A stretch of 24,459 nucleotides of DNA, taken from positions 1-24,459 of the IMG/VR virus record IMGVR_UViG_3300002145_000078; one strand, written 5' to 3'. Source of the stretch: a virus. Below, one piece after another: positions 1 to 8,233 of this stretch. The notes below the pieces were generated by a model. The model was given only the letters and a program-made list of their open reading frames with translations. It was not told the DNA's origin and made no database searches. The first letter of the stretch is position 1. Each line of letters begins with the position of its first letter. Made by a program: the position numbers and the translations under genes.

Positions 1-1068
1 GTCAATTCAACCTCCACTCCTGGTAGCCCAGCTTCTGATGCGACCAGCACGACGATCAACCAGGCCAAGTACATCAATGTTTCTGGCATGACCATCGAGA
101 CGACAGGAATCAATGCCAAAGCATTGAACCTTGAGAGCTGCACGGATTCAATCTTCCATGATCTAAAGCTGACTGGTGACTGGGCATCAAGTGATGCGAT
201 AGTGGTGACCAATGTAGGCATCAGCATGTCGGCGCTATCAACTCCGGTCACCTGCTCACGCAACAGGTTCTCCAACATCGAAGTCGTTGGATTCTCATAT
301 GGTGTCGAATCGCGCTATGATGTGATGAACAACAACTTTGATGATTGTGTGTTCCACGAGCTTGGACGCGGCATCGTGTGGGGTCGCAATACCAATGGTG
401 GTATCACAGGGCAGCTAACAGGTCCACTTAACAACACGGTGACCAATTCTGAGTTCCGCGACATTGACGAATATGGTTTCTGGGTAGCTACCGGAAAATA
501 CAACCTGAGCGAAAGCAACCATTATTATGACGTCGGTAACACAGGTGGCACGGAAGCCGCAGCACTTTACCCGGTCATACAGATCGATGATCCGACCAAC
601 AAGAGCATCGATGATTACACTTCTAGGTTCCCTGCACTTTCCTTTGATGGGACTTACTTATCTGATCCTTTCGTTCCGCATTTTGCTGGTGATGGTGTGT
701 CAGAGCAGGGTTTCTATAACAGCAATACGATAGTCCAGGCAGGTGCTGGTGCAAAAGCATTCAAGCTGCCTGCAGACTCGGATAAGGCATACGTGGTAGA
801 TTACATCTACCGATCCAATCAGGTAGATGCGCTACGTCGTGGCTCACTACACCTAACCGTAGACTACTCTACCTCCAACGTGGAGATAGCAGAAGACTAC
901 GAATACAATGGCAACATCTCGTACATAACCAACTTGTCCTTCAGTGCTTCACTGACGGACGAGGATGCAGACACGAACATCGACACACTGGTCGTGACAT
1001 ACGAGAATACCACTACTTCGGATAGTGCAGACTTTTGGTTTAGAGTAAAGACTTATACATTGTCGTGA
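1..1068 (+). CDS. Tail fibre/virion protein, right-handed beta-helix type (5' partial)
   Basis: The frame is open from base 1, so the true start lies left of the window; the visible part is 355 residues. The first two thirds are Asn-, Thr-, Ser- and Gly-rich with short recurring beta segments (IFHDLKLTG, NRFSNIEVVG, NNFDDCVFHELGRG, NTVTNSEFRDID) spaced about one turn apart, as in parallel beta-helix phage fibres and tailspikes. The last 130 residues look like a beta-sandwich cap. Such proteins bind or degrade host surface sugars; that role is inferred from fold type only. The TGA overlaps the next ATG (TGATG), so the next gene is probably translationally coupled. No catalytic motif is recognised. 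Confidence 0.6.
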   Translation, partial: VNSTSTPGSPASDATSTTINQAKYINVSGMTIETTGINAKALNLESCTDSIFHDLKLTGDWASSDAIVVTNVGISMSALSTPVTCSRNRFSNIEVVGFSYGVESRYDVMNNNFDDCVFHELGRGIVWGRNTNGGITGQLTGPLNNTVTNSEFRDIDEYGFWVATGKYNLSESNHYYDVGNTGGTEAAALYPVIQIDDPTNKSIDDYTSRFPALSFDGTYLSDPFVPHFAGDGVSEQGFYNSNTIVQAGAGAKAFKLPADSDKAYVVDYIYRSNQVDALRRGSLHLTVDYSTSNVEIAEDYEYNGNISYITNLSFSASLTDEDADTNIDTLVVTYENTTTSDSADFWFRVKTYTLS

Positions 1069-1469
1069 TGTTCCTTGAACGTGACTACTATGCCAGGCTA
1101 AAGATCTGGAACCAACTACGGTCTCAACTTGAAGAATCAACTGATTCCTTTGGAGATCTCCAAAGGTTCTATCGGAATGCTCCGTTGGTATCAATGGCAG
1201 CAGATCCATACGATAAGCAAACATGGCCTGATCCTTGGGAACAGGTCGAGGAAAACATCTACTGTCCGTTCACGGTCGTGCTGGCAATGTTCTATTCATT
1301 GCAATTAAGCCGTCGCTTTTGTGACAGCAGGTTTGAGATACATATAGGTACGGATGCGAAAAGAGAGCAGGTCATTTATTGCTTGATCGTAGACGGCAAC
1401 AAGATAGGCTTATGGGATGAAGAAGGTGTACCAGACATCATATCACGAGAAGTTCACATCATGTCCTGA
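1068..1469 (+). CDS. Hypothetical protein, small conserved-type phage orphan
   Basis: Unrecognised 133-residue protein starting MFLERDYYARLK. A GTG at 1065 in the same frame is possible, but the ATG at 1068 overlaps the preceding TGA in the usual coupled arrangement. It is rich in aromatic and charged residues (PWEQVEENIYCPF), contains three or four cysteines without metal-site spacing, and has no signal peptide or membrane segment. It lies between a tail gene and nrdA, so it may belong to the structural transcript rather than the nucleotide genes. No function can be assigned. Confidence 0.7.
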   Translation: MFLERDYYARLKIWNQLRSQLEESTDSFGDLQRFYRNAPLVSMAADPYDKQTWPDPWEQVEENIYCPFTVVLAMFYSLQLSRRFCDSRFEIHIGTDAKREQVIYCLIVDGNKIGLWDEEGVPDIISREVHIMS

Positions 1470-1473
1470 GCCC

Positions 1474-1481
1474 CATAAATA
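1474..1481 (+). promoter_or_regulatory. Candidate late promoter octamer CATAAATA before nrdA
   Basis: CATAAATA differs from the T4 late consensus TATAAATA at one position. It sits just after the stop of the upstream orphan and 26 bases before the nrdA ATG, leaving room for the ribosome site AGGAGA (1498-1503). A weak 5-bp pairing TCCTG (1464-1468) with CAGGA (1497-1501) encloses it. Assignment by motif only. Confidence 0.45.
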
Positions 1482-1507
1482 TCATCCAGATTGATACAGG
1501 AGAGAAA

Positions 1508-3832
1508 ATGTCTAACGGAATCATGATCGTTAAAAGGAATGGCTCACGGGAGCCAATCAACATCGACAAGATACACTTTGTCGTGGAAGAGGCCTGCAAG
1601 GGGCTCGCAGGTGTTTCGGCATCTCAGATTGAAATGAATGCTAACCTACAATTCTATGATGGAATGACGACAAAAGAAATACAAGAAATACTGGTCAGAT
1701 CCGCTAACGATCTGATTTCTCTTGATAACCCAAATTACCAATATGCCGCAGCCCGTCTTCTCCTGTACGGAACCTACAAGGAGGTATTTGGTGGTTACAA
1801 GACCGTGGCCCTGGGTGAGATGATCGACATGAACATCGCCCGTGGTGTCTATGACAAGGAGATACTTGACCTTTATGATGATGTCGAGCTCAAGCGTCTC
1901 AATTCATACATGAATCACAAGCGTGATGAGAACTTCACCTATGCAGGATTACGCCAGGTAGTGGACAAGTATCTGCTACAGGATCGTTCTTCTGGTGAGC
2001 TATTTGAGACGCCACAATACATGTATATGATGATTGCAGCGACTCTCTTCGCACGTTACCCAAAAGAAGAGCGTATGCAGCTAGTAAGAAGGTATTATGA
2101 TGCGACCTCACTTTTTAAGATCAACATCCCCACTCCGGTCATGTCAGGAGTGCGCACTCCGATTAGGCAGTTTGCCTCTTGTGTTCTTGTTGACAGCGAT
2201 GATACTCTTGACAGCATCTTTGCTTCTGATATGGCAATCGGTCGTTACACAGCTCAACGGGCTGGCATCGGTTATAACTCAGGCAGGATCCGAGGAGTCA
2301 ACTCCAAGATCCGCGGCGGAGAAGTAGCACACACCGGAGTCATCCCTTTCCTCAAGAAGACAGAATCTACAGTCCGTTGTTGCACACAAAATGGAGTAAG
2401 AGGCGGTAGTGCTACCGTTCATTTCCCATTCTGGCATCAAGAGATCGAAGATGTCCTGGTCCTCAAGAACAACAAAGGAACTGAAGATAACCGTGTACGC
2501 AAGCTAGACTATTCCATACAGTTGAACAAGACCATGTATGAACGTCTGCTTGAAGGCGGTGACATCACATTGTTCTCACCACATGACGTGCCAGATCTAT
2601 ATGAAGCATTCTTCGGCGATGCAGATACGTTCAAGGAACTATACGAGAAGTACGAACGAGCGACATCGATCAAGAAGCGAAAGATTCCTGCGATGGAACT
2701 GTTCTCTGAGCTGATCAAAGAACGTGCTGAGACTGGCAGGATTTACATCATGAACGTGGATCATTGCAACACACATTCTTCATTCCAAGACCGGGTCTAC
2801 ATGAGCAACCTGTGCCAGGAGATCACCCTTCCGACCAAGCCGATCCAGCACATTGACGACAAGGAAGGCGAGATCGCCCTGTGCATCCTTTCCGCCATTA
2901 ACGTAGGTCTCCTGAAAGACCTGGATGAACTCGAAGACCTATGCGAGATTGCGGTACGCGCACTTGAAGAGATCATCGACTTCCAAAACTATCCTGTTGT
3001 TGCTGCGGAGATCTCAACGAAGGCTCGCCGTTCACTCGGCGTTGGTTACATTGGCCTCGCACATTACCTTGCAAAGAACAAGGTAAAGTATTCCGATCCT
3101 GAGGCATGGAAATTAGTGCATGACTTATCCGAAAGTTTCCAGTATTATCTCTTGAAGGCCTCCAACACGATAGCCATGGAGAGAGGTCCTTGTGAAGCTT
3201 TTGGACGCACTAAATACGCACAAGGTCTATTGCCAATTGACCATTACAAGGCGGACATCGATGATGTCCTTCCAACGGAGTTGAAACATGACTGGGATTC
3301 TCTACGCGAAAGCATTCGAGAACATGGATTACGGCACTCGACACTGTCCGCACAGATGCCATCGGAGAGCTCAAGCGTTGTGTCAAACGCAACCAATGGA
3401 ATCGAGCCCCCACGAGGATACCTGTCCGTTAAGAAGTCGAAGAAAGGGCCTCTTAAGCAGATCGTACCGCAGTATCAAACGCTTCGTAACTACTACACTC
3501 TGCTCTGGGACATGCCAGGAAACGAAGGATACATCAACGTCGTAGCGGCGATGCAGAAGTTCTTCGATCAGAGCATCTCGGGCAACTGGTCATACAATCC
3601 AACACAGTTTGAGAACAACGAAGTCCCTATGTCTGTGATGATGCGAGACCTATTGCAGACTTACAAGATGGGATGGAAGACCTCGTATTACCAGAACACT
3701 TATGATTACAAGACTGATGACGACGTCAAGGTTGAAGAAGAGCGCGGAGAGTTGAACGGTCATGCGGAAGAGCCAAGCGTAAGCACTGGTGCTCTTGAAG
3801 ATGCTGAAGCCTGTGAATCCTGCACCATATAA
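1508..3832 (+). CDS. nrdA: Ribonucleoside-diphosphate reductase class Ia, large (alpha) subunit
   Basis: Reduces ribonucleoside diphosphates to deoxy forms with NrdB, in the cytoplasm. The protein is 774 residues, close to E. coli and T4 NrdA. An N-terminal ATP-cone begins at MIVKRNGSREPINIDKI (residues 6-22). Active-site residues are intact: Cys225 (QFASC), Asn434, Cys436 and Glu438 (SNLCQE), Cys459 (GEIALC), and the Tyr727-Tyr728 radical pair (SYYQNT). The tail ends CESCTI, giving the redox Cys pair 769/772 that relays electrons from thioredoxin or glutaredoxin; a glutaredoxin gene lies at 6570. The last 40 residues before it are a charged linker. The ribosome site is AGGAGA. nrdB follows 51 bases downstream behind its own promoter. 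Identity is secure. Confidence 0.97.
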   Translation: MSNGIMIVKRNGSREPINIDKIHFVVEEACKGLAGVSASQIEMNANLQFYDGMTTKEIQEILVRSANDLISLDNPNYQYAAARLLLYGTYKEVFGGYKTVALGEMIDMNIARGVYDKEILDLYDDVELKRLNSYMNHKRDENFTYAGLRQVVDKYLLQDRSSGELFETPQYMYMMIAATLFARYPKEERMQLVRRYYDATSLFKINIPTPVMSGVRTPIRQFASCVLVDSDDTLDSIFASDMAIGRYTAQRAGIGYNSGRIRGVNSKIRGGEVAHTGVIPFLKKTESTVRCCTQNGVRGGSATVHFPFWHQEIEDVLVLKNNKGTEDNRVRKLDYSIQLNKTMYERLLEGGDITLFSPHDVPDLYEAFFGDADTFKELYEKYERATSIKKRKIPAMELFSELIKERAETGRIYIMNVDHCNTHSSFQDRVYMSNLCQEITLPTKPIQHIDDKEGEIALCILSAINVGLLKDLDELEDLCEIAVRALEEIIDFQNYPVVAAEISTKARRSLGVGYIGLAHYLAKNKVKYSDPEAWKLVHDLSESFQYYLLKASNTIAMERGPCEAFGRTKYAQGLLPIDHYKADIDDVLPTELKHDWDSLRESIREHGLRHSTLSAQMPSESSSVVSNATNGIEPPRGYLSVKKSKKGPLKQIVPQYQTLRNYYTLLWDMPGNEGYINVVAAMQKFFDQSISGNWSYNPTQFENNEVPMSVMMRDLLQTYKMGWKTSYYQNTYDYKTDDDVKVEEERGELNGHAEEPSVSTGALEDAEACESCTI

Positions 3833-3836
3833 TCGG

Positions 3837-3864
3837 TTGACATTTGCAGCCGTGCGTATATAAT
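3837..3864 (+). promoter_or_regulatory. Sigma-70-like promoter of nrdB
   Basis: Perfect -35 TTGACA (3837-3842), 16-bp spacer and perfect -10 TATAAT (3859-3864), 19 bases before the nrdB ATG. It lets nrdB be made separately from nrdA, probably early with host RNA polymerase. Confidence 0.85.
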
Positions 3865-3883
3865 GTAGGCAGAGAGGAACAGA

Positions 3884-4987
3884 ATGGGTAAGACCGTATT
3901 CAACCAAAACAAAGTAGACTTCACAAAGCAACACATGTTCTTCGGTGAGGACCAAAACACGCAGCGTTATGATGCGTTCAAGTTTCCGGTCTATGACAAG
4001 CTGAATCAGACCATGCTTGGCTATTTCTGGAGACCAGAAGAAGTCAGTTTGCAGAAAGACAGGGCGGATTATCAGAACTTCCGTCCTGAACAGAAGCACA
4101 TCTTCACCGCTAACCTGAAGTATCAAACCCTTCTAGACAGCGTACAGGGCAGAGGACCGTGCTTGGCATTCCTTCCTTACGCTTCGTTACCGGAACTAGA
4201 AGGTTGCATCGTCACTTGGGATTTCTTTGAGACGATCCACTCCCGGTCGTACACACATATCATGAAAAACGTGTATGCGGATCCGAGCGAGGTGTTTGAT
4301 ACCATCCTTGACGACGAGGAGATCCTAAAGCGTGCTACCAGCGTGACGAGGAACTACGATGCGTTCACGGACGCAGCAGATGCGTTCTTCCATCACGGAA
4401 AAGGATCGCTCAAAGAAGTCAAGAAGAAGCTCTTCCTGGCAATGATGAACGTCAACATACTTGAAGGGCTGCGGTTCTATGTCTCGTTCGCTTGCACGTT
4501 TGCATTCGGTGAGCTAAAGATGATGGAAGGGTCTGCCAAGATCATCTCGCTCATCGCACGTGATGAAGCACAACACCTGGCTTTGACCACACACATCCTA
4601 AAGAACTGGATGTCGGGCAAGGACGATCCTGAGATGGTTACCATTGCCAGAGAATGTGAAGCCGAAGTCTACGAGATGTGGCGCCTATGCGTCGACGAGG
4701 AGAAGGCTTGGGCCAAGCACCTCTTCAAGGACGGAAGCATCATCGGATTGAATGAGACACTGCTACATGGTTACGTGGAATATATCGCGAACCGAAGGCT
4801 CAAGGCACTAGGATATGATACCATCTTCTCGGCGCCGGTCAATACCAATCCGTTGCCTTGGACTCAGCATTGGTTGAGCTCAAGTGGATTACAGGTGGCT
4901 CCTCAACAAACGGAAAATCAATCTTATATCATCGGCGGAATCAAGCAAGATGTGACTACAGAAGATATAAAAGATTTCAAACTATAG
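3884..4987 (+). CDS. nrdB: Ribonucleoside-diphosphate reductase class Ia, small (beta) subunit
   Basis: Houses the diiron-tyrosyl radical that NrdA needs. The 367-residue protein keeps all metal ligands and the radical tyrosine: Asp85, Glu116, His119, Tyr123 (ETIHSRSY), Glu194 (ILEGLRF), Glu228 and His231 (RDEAQH). The C-terminal 20 or so residues (SYIIGGIKQD...DFKL) match the place of the E. coli R2 tail that docks on R1. The ribosome site is AGAGGAA. What is odd is that this C-terminal segment is repeated at 6052-6118, at the end of another reading frame, with a GIY-YIG gene between the copies. The copy here ends in AT-rich codons like the inserted cassette, suggesting that the last ~70 bases of nrdB arrived with the cassette. 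Confidence 0.97.
   Translation: MGKTVFNQNKVDFTKQHMFFGEDQNTQRYDAFKFPVYDKLNQTMLGYFWRPEEVSLQKDRADYQNFRPEQKHIFTANLKYQTLLDSVQGRGPCLAFLPYASLPELEGCIVTWDFFETIHSRSYTHIMKNVYADPSEVFDTILDDEEILKRATSVTRNYDAFTDAADAFFHHGKGSLKEVKKKLFLAMMNVNILEGLRFYVSFACTFAFGELKMMEGSAKIISLIARDEAQHLALTTHILKNWMSGKDDPEMVTIARECEAEVYEMWRLCVDEEKAWAKHLFKDGSIIGLNETLLHGYVEYIANRRLKALGYDTIFSAPVNTNPLPWTQHWLSSSGLQVAPQQTENQSYIIGGIKQDVTTEDIKDFKL
4924..4955 (+). repeat. Left direct repeat: nrdB C-terminal coding segment, copy A
   Basis: Encodes SYIIGGIKQD at the end of NrdB. It matches 6055-6086 with three base differences in 32 and the same reading frame. It probably marks the left edge of the homing-endonuclease insertion. Confidence 0.8.
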
Positions 4988-5007
4988 ATAACTCTGTAGT
5001 TTAGTTT

Positions 5008-5015
5008 GATAAATA
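5008..5015 (+). promoter_or_regulatory. Late-type octamer GATAAATA 4 bases before a GIY-YIG start
   Basis: GATAAATA, then ACGT, then ATG at 5020, with no ribosome-binding site. In T4 late promoters transcription starts about 6 bases after the octamer, which would place the RNA 5' end at the start codon. Confidence 0.55.
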
Positions 5016-5019
5016 ACGT

Positions 5020-5715
5020 ATGGGATACATTTATAAGATAACGAACAAGGTTAACGGTAAGTCATATATTGGATACACTGAAAATCCGACAAAGAGATGG
5101 CAAGCCCATCAACGCAGACAAGGAAGTGAAATAGTTTTCCAAGCTATTAAAAAATATGGCTTAAAAAATCTAAATTTTGAAGTTATAGCTGAGGATAATG
5201 TTACGGGAGAGGACAGGTACATACAAGAACACAATACGATGTACCCAACCGGATATAATCTAACACCCGGCGGATCTTTGCCGCCAAATCATAGAGGCAA
5301 GACATACGAAGAAATATATAAATGTACAAAAAGAGCAAATGAACAAAAAACAAAAAGGCTAGCAAGGCAAAAACTAGCAGGCGGATACGGACCAAAAAAA
5401 CATACAGAAGAAACGAAACAAAAAATCAGTAACTCAATCTCTGGAAAAAATCATCCGATGTATGGCAAAGTACATAGTTCAACTACAATAAAGAAAATGA
5501 AAGAAACACGTAAAGGTCAAAATGCAGGATCAAAGAATAATACTGCTAAAAAATGGAAACTAACTAGTCCGGAGGGTAATGAACATTTTGCACACGGAAA
5601 CCTATACGAAAAATGTAAAGAACTAGGACTGAGTTTTAGTACGGTACATGCAAGCCATATGTATAAAAGACCAATGAGATCAGGGTGGAAGGTAGAAGAG
5701 TTAAATGGAAAATAA
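5020..5715 (+). CDS. GIY-YIG homing endonuclease with NUMOD3-type repeats
   Basis: Free-standing homing endonuclease, 231 residues, that would cut intron- or element-free alleles and copy itself. The GIY-YIG core is MGYIYKITNKVNGKSYIGYT, followed by catalytic Arg (TKRWQAH) and Glu in the RYIQEHNT segment. The middle is basic and carries NUMOD3-like DNA-binding motifs (HTEETKQKIS, HPMYGKVHS); the C-terminal part resembles a NUMOD1-like helix-turn-helix (EKCKELGLSFSTVHAS). It is notably AT-rich compared with nrdAB, a sign of separate origin. It starts 32 bases after nrdB with no Shine-Dalgarno and overlaps the next gene by 11 bases. Its likely target is the 3' end of nrdB. Confidence 0.93.
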   Translation: MGYIYKITNKVNGKSYIGYTENPTKRWQAHQRRQGSEIVFQAIKKYGLKNLNFEVIAEDNVTGEDRYIQEHNTMYPTGYNLTPGGSLPPNHRGKTYEEIYKCTKRANEQKTKRLARQKLAGGYGPKKHTEETKQKISNSISGKNHPMYGKVHSSTTIKKMKETRKGQNAGSKNNTAKKWKLTSPEGNEHFAHGNLYEKCKELGLSFSTVHASHMYKRPMRSGWKVEELNGK

Positions 5716-6118
5716 AATAACAGAGGCTTTTCTTCCGTCCAAAGACGATCCAAGAATAAAAGAAGCAATGGTTGCCCTTAACTGCAACCGTGCTATGTGT
5801 CTTGAGATTAGATTGAAACCTCTCACAAAAGAAAATGACTGTCATAATAATGTACTAAGGTATGTCTCAACTTACGGAGGCCAACAAATAAAAGGTTATT
5901 ACTTAGCGGTAGACAGGCATTCAGAAGTCTGGGCTGCATTTGGTCATAGTGTTTGGAAAAGAGACAGTGAGTTAATAGACATAACACCGGTAAGCGATGA
6001 AAGGACACACAATATTTTTATATGGAACGATAAACAAGAAACAGAGGTTGAGAGTTACATCATCGGCGGTATCAAGCAAGATATGAACGATGATCTCCTA
6101 AAGGGATTCAAGCTATGA
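5705..6118 (+). CDS. Cassette cargo protein fused to a second NrdB C-terminal tail
   Basis: 137 residues. Residues about 31-105 hold a compact domain (MCLEIRLKPL, DCHNNVLRYVSTYGG, GYYLAVDRHSEVWAAFGHSVW, ELIDITPV) that I recognise only as a conserved-looking uncharacterised family. Residues from about 116 on (SYIIGGIKQD...GFKL) repeat the NrdB tail. Its stop overlaps the next ATG (ATGA), and the last codons have the composition of the phage genes, so this is probably the original end of nrdB, now captured by the inserted frame. If made, the protein would carry the peptide with which R2 binds NrdA, so it could dock on NrdA. That is inference; gene displacement is the simpler explanation. Confidence 0.8.
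   Translation: MENKITEAFLPSKDDPRIKEAMVALNCNRAMCLEIRLKPLTKENDCHNNVLRYVSTYGGQQIKGYYLAVDRHSEVWAAFGHSVWKRDSELIDITPVSDERTHNIFIWNDKQETEVESYIIGGIKQDMNDDLLKGFKL
6055..6086 (+). repeat. Right direct repeat: nrdB C-terminal coding segment, copy B
   Basis: Counterpart of 4924-4955, offset 1131 bases, differing at three positions. Downstream of both copies the resemblance continues at protein level only. The pair bounds the AT-rich endonuclease-plus-cargo insertion. Confidence 0.8.
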
Positions 6119-6573
6119 AGATTGACAAGACTTATTTCAACGACTTGAGAGAAACCCTTGCTCGGGCTTGGATCATATGCGATCCAAACCAAGGAATGGA
6201 TAAACCTGGGTCTGGTTATCATCCAGATGATATCATGACCGAAGCTAAGGGCGATCTAAAGGACAAACCAAGATGGCATTGGTTCATCTCCCGTGCCGAT
6301 TCTCTTAAGAAATTCGTTGAAGAGAATGGATTTGTGTTTGCTCGAAAGATGCATGATTATGATCTCCATGTCGAAGTTAATTTCAAGGCAGGAGATCGAG
6401 TAAAAACCGTAACAGCAGGTGATGGTACGGTATTAATGGTTGGTAGTGCGATCAACCTAGCTGACGACGGTAAATCCGCGACGATGGCAATCCAATATAT
6501 GGTCGAGCTCGATAACGAGCAGACCAAATGGTATCCATCATACCAACTAACAAAGATAGAGGAAGAAACATGA
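6115..6573 (+). CDS. Hypothetical protein with C-terminal SH3/KOW-like segment
   Basis: 152 residues, not recognised as a named family. The N-terminal part is helical and polar, with WHWFISRADSLKKFVEENGF in the middle. Residues 91-150 (FKAGDRVKTV, GDGTVLMV, YMVELDNEQTKWYPSYQL) read as a small SH3/KOW-like beta barrel, a fold often used for RNA or protein contacts. The start overlaps the preceding stop by ATGA and its own stop overlaps the glutaredoxin start in the same way. It was probably the gene directly after nrdB before the cassette inserted. Confidence 0.8.
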   Translation: MKIDKTYFNDLRETLARAWIICDPNQGMDKPGSGYHPDDIMTEAKGDLKDKPRWHWFISRADSLKKFVEENGFVFARKMHDYDLHVEVNFKAGDRVKTVTAGDGTVLMVGSAINLADDGKSATMAIQYMVELDNEQTKWYPSYQLTKIEEET

Positions 6574-6818
6574 CGAATACAATCATATGGACTAAGACTG
6601 ATTGTCCGTACTGCCACGTTGCGAAAGATATGCTTGCTTCGAAGAATATCGAATTTGAAGAAAGAATCATCGGCGAAGGATGGACTAGAGATCAGTTGTT
6701 AGAATCAGCACCTGATGCAAAAACGGTTCCTCAGATTTGGTTACGCGGAGAATATATCGGCGGTTGTGACGATCTGGAACAATACTACGAAGAACATGAT
6801 ATGTGGAGAGATGATTGA
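6570..6818 (+). CDS. Glutaredoxin
   Basis: 82-residue thioredoxin-fold redox protein. The redox motif is CPYC (Cys12, Cys15) after the first beta strand; TVPQIW supplies the cis-proline loop and GGCDDLEQY the glutathione-binding segment. It likely re-reduces the C-terminal cysteines of NrdA, as T4 NrdC does, fitting its place downstream of nrdAB. The start is set at the ATG overlapping the preceding stop and preceded by GAGGAAGAA; a longer frame upstream (from 6528) adds unrelated residues inside the previous gene. Confidence 0.95.
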   Translation: MTNTIIWTKTDCPYCHVAKDMLASKNIEFEERIIGEGWTRDQLLESAPDAKTVPQIWLRGEYIGGCDDLEQYYEEHDMWRDD

Positions 6819-7147
6819 TGTTGATTGAAAATAAGTTTAAGAAAGATGACGTCGTATCTATTAAGTTATCCTCAGGAGAGGAACTAATTGGACGCTATGT
6901 TAAAGAAGATATGCAAGTATTAGAACTATCAAAAGTAATGTCTATTGTCATGACCCAGCAAGGAGTTGGACTAGGCCCGTTTATGTTTAGTTTCGACGTA
7001 GATCAGAAAGGTTTCCCAAAAGAAAATATTAAATTTTCAAAGACTACTGTAATGGCTATTGGCAAAACAGCCGAAGGCTTCGCTGCACAGTTTAACAGTT
7101 CGGTATCGGGTGTTGAAGTAGCTCAGAAGCCTTCAATTATTACGTAA
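6818..7147 (+). CDS. Sm/Lsm-like phage protein (tentative)
   Basis: 109 residues. The N-terminal half, KDDVVSIKLSSGEELIGRYVKED followed by short beta strands (LELSKVMSIVM), looks like an Sm-fold beta barrel; the tail is flexible and Ser/Val-rich. Proteins of this fold bind RNA or form rings, but no RNA-binding signature such as the Hfq Sm2 motif is evident, so the function is open. The ATG at 6818 overlaps the glutaredoxin TGA; a TTG at 6815 is less likely. Confidence 0.75.
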   Translation: MLIENKFKKDDVVSIKLSSGEELIGRYVKEDMQVLELSKVMSIVMTQQGVGLGPFMFSFDVDQKGFPKENIKFSKTTVMAIGKTAEGFAAQFNSSVSGVEVAQKPSIIT

Positions 7148-7157
7148 GGAATAGATA

Positions 7158-7931
7158 ATGCCATTCAACTTTGATGCTGTAGACAGTTTAGTAACACAAG
7201 CAGAGACATCAACCAATGCACTTTTAAGTGGAGTTGCTGACGGCTGTGACATCAGCGGTGCATTCAAAGGTGCAATGCCTTCTTTAGCTGGTATTGCGGA
7301 TTCTATTGAAAAGGTTATTGGACAGGTAACTGAGATTGCCGGTGCTGCTCTAACGGCTATAAAAGATGCTATTGCAGCTACCATCGAAGGCTTTACAGGG
7401 GGAATACGTGATTTGATATCTGAAATCAATAGCCGAATTTCAGATTTGACCAGTGAGATTGCAGAAGCTATAGCAGCAGGACAAACAGCACTTGCAAGTT
7501 TACTACAATCGGCACTTGATACCGTTAACAGCGCAGTAAGTTCAGCAATTAGTGCAATACAAGGCGTGGTGTCAAGTATTAACGATGCTATTAGTAGTGC
7601 GGTATCCGCAGTTACGGGAGCGATTGATTCATTGTTAAGTGAGCTTTCATCTGTTGCAGACAACATTAAAATCTCGCTTTGCGGTGTAGCAAAAGATGTT
7701 GTTGAAACTCTTGGCGAAGGAGTAACTGCCGTTGTTGACGGGTTCAAAGACAGTGCAGAAGAGACCTTAACAGCAGCAACTGAAGCACTCAGCCTTGATT
7801 CAGCAATATCTGTTATTGAAGGGGTGACATCATCTCTTGCTTCTATCGATATCAATCCAGCATCGGCAATAAGTGGCATCGCTAGTGCAAGCCAGGATGC
7901 TTTCGCAGCGTTACAGGCATCTTTCATATGA
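7158..7931 (+). CDS. Ala/Ser-rich helical protein paired with PAAR tip
   Basis: 257 residues, almost entirely Ala, Ser, Ile, Val, Glu and Asp with near-heptad repetition (ISEINSRISDLTSEIAEAIA, VNSAVSSAISAIQGVVSSIN). It reads as long amphipathic helices, possibly membrane-active or a bundle. A lone Cys pair (DGCDIS, ISLCGV) is present. It has no signal peptide. The stop overlaps the PAAR start by ATGA, so the two are co-translated and probably work together in the virion spike or baseplate. A cargo delivered with the spike is one possibility; a structural coiled coil is another. The ribosome site is AAGGAATAG. A 283-residue antisense frame over this gene is a codon-bias shadow. Confidence 0.8.
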   Translation: MPFNFDAVDSLVTQAETSTNALLSGVADGCDISGAFKGAMPSLAGIADSIEKVIGQVTEIAGAALTAIKDAIAATIEGFTGGIRDLISEINSRISDLTSEIAEAIAAGQTALASLLQSALDTVNSAVSSAISAIQGVVSSINDAISSAVSAVTGAIDSLLSELSSVADNIKISLCGVAKDVVETLGEGVTAVVDGFKDSAEETLTAATEALSLDSAISVIEGVTSSLASIDINPASAISGIASASQDAFAALQASFI

Positions 7932-8224
7932 GTAGAGGATGTGCCAGATTTGGTGATAGAACCCTTGGCACTTGCGCTATACATGGTTCCGGAATTGGAG
8001 GAACGATCGTTACAGCGTCACCAGATAAAATAGTCAACGGAAGAGGTTGTGCAAGGATTGGTGATATCGTGCTTGCAGATTGCGGGCATACGAGCAAGAT
8101 CATCACAGGTTCTCCTACCACCTTAGTGAACGGTAGGCTATGCGCGAGATTGAGTGATCGAACAGATGGATCTCCGTATCGTGCAACGATCATCACTGCA
8201 TCAGGTGATACTTATCTTACCTAG
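7928..8224 (+). CDS. PAAR-domain membrane-puncturing spike tip protein
   Basis: 98 residues forming the sharp cone that caps the central tail spike (gp5.4 position in T4) and first pierces the host outer membrane. Three similar repeats are visible: GCARFGDRT, GCARIGDIV and LCARLSDRT, each followed by a short beta hairpin with Gly-Ser/Pro turns. Cys and His residues (TCAIHG, DCGHTS) are in place to bind the stabilising metal. The length is typical of stand-alone PAAR proteins. It overlaps the helical partner gene upstream. Confidence 0.93.
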   Translation: MSRGCARFGDRTLGTCAIHGSGIGGTIVTASPDKIVNGRGCARIGDIVLADCGHTSKIITGSPTTLVNGRLCARLSDRTDGSPYRATIITASGDTYLT

Positions 8225-8233
8225 GAGATAGTT

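Noticed and set aside
2189-2220. Two TTGACA sequences inside nrdA
   Set aside because: They fall in Val-Asp-Ser and Leu-Asp-Ser codons with no good -10 and no gene start downstream.
7133-7984. 283-residue antisense reading frame opposite the helical protein gene
   Set aside because: It arises from the Ala/Ser codon pattern of the plus gene; the plus gene has a ribosome site and an ATGA overlap with PAAR.
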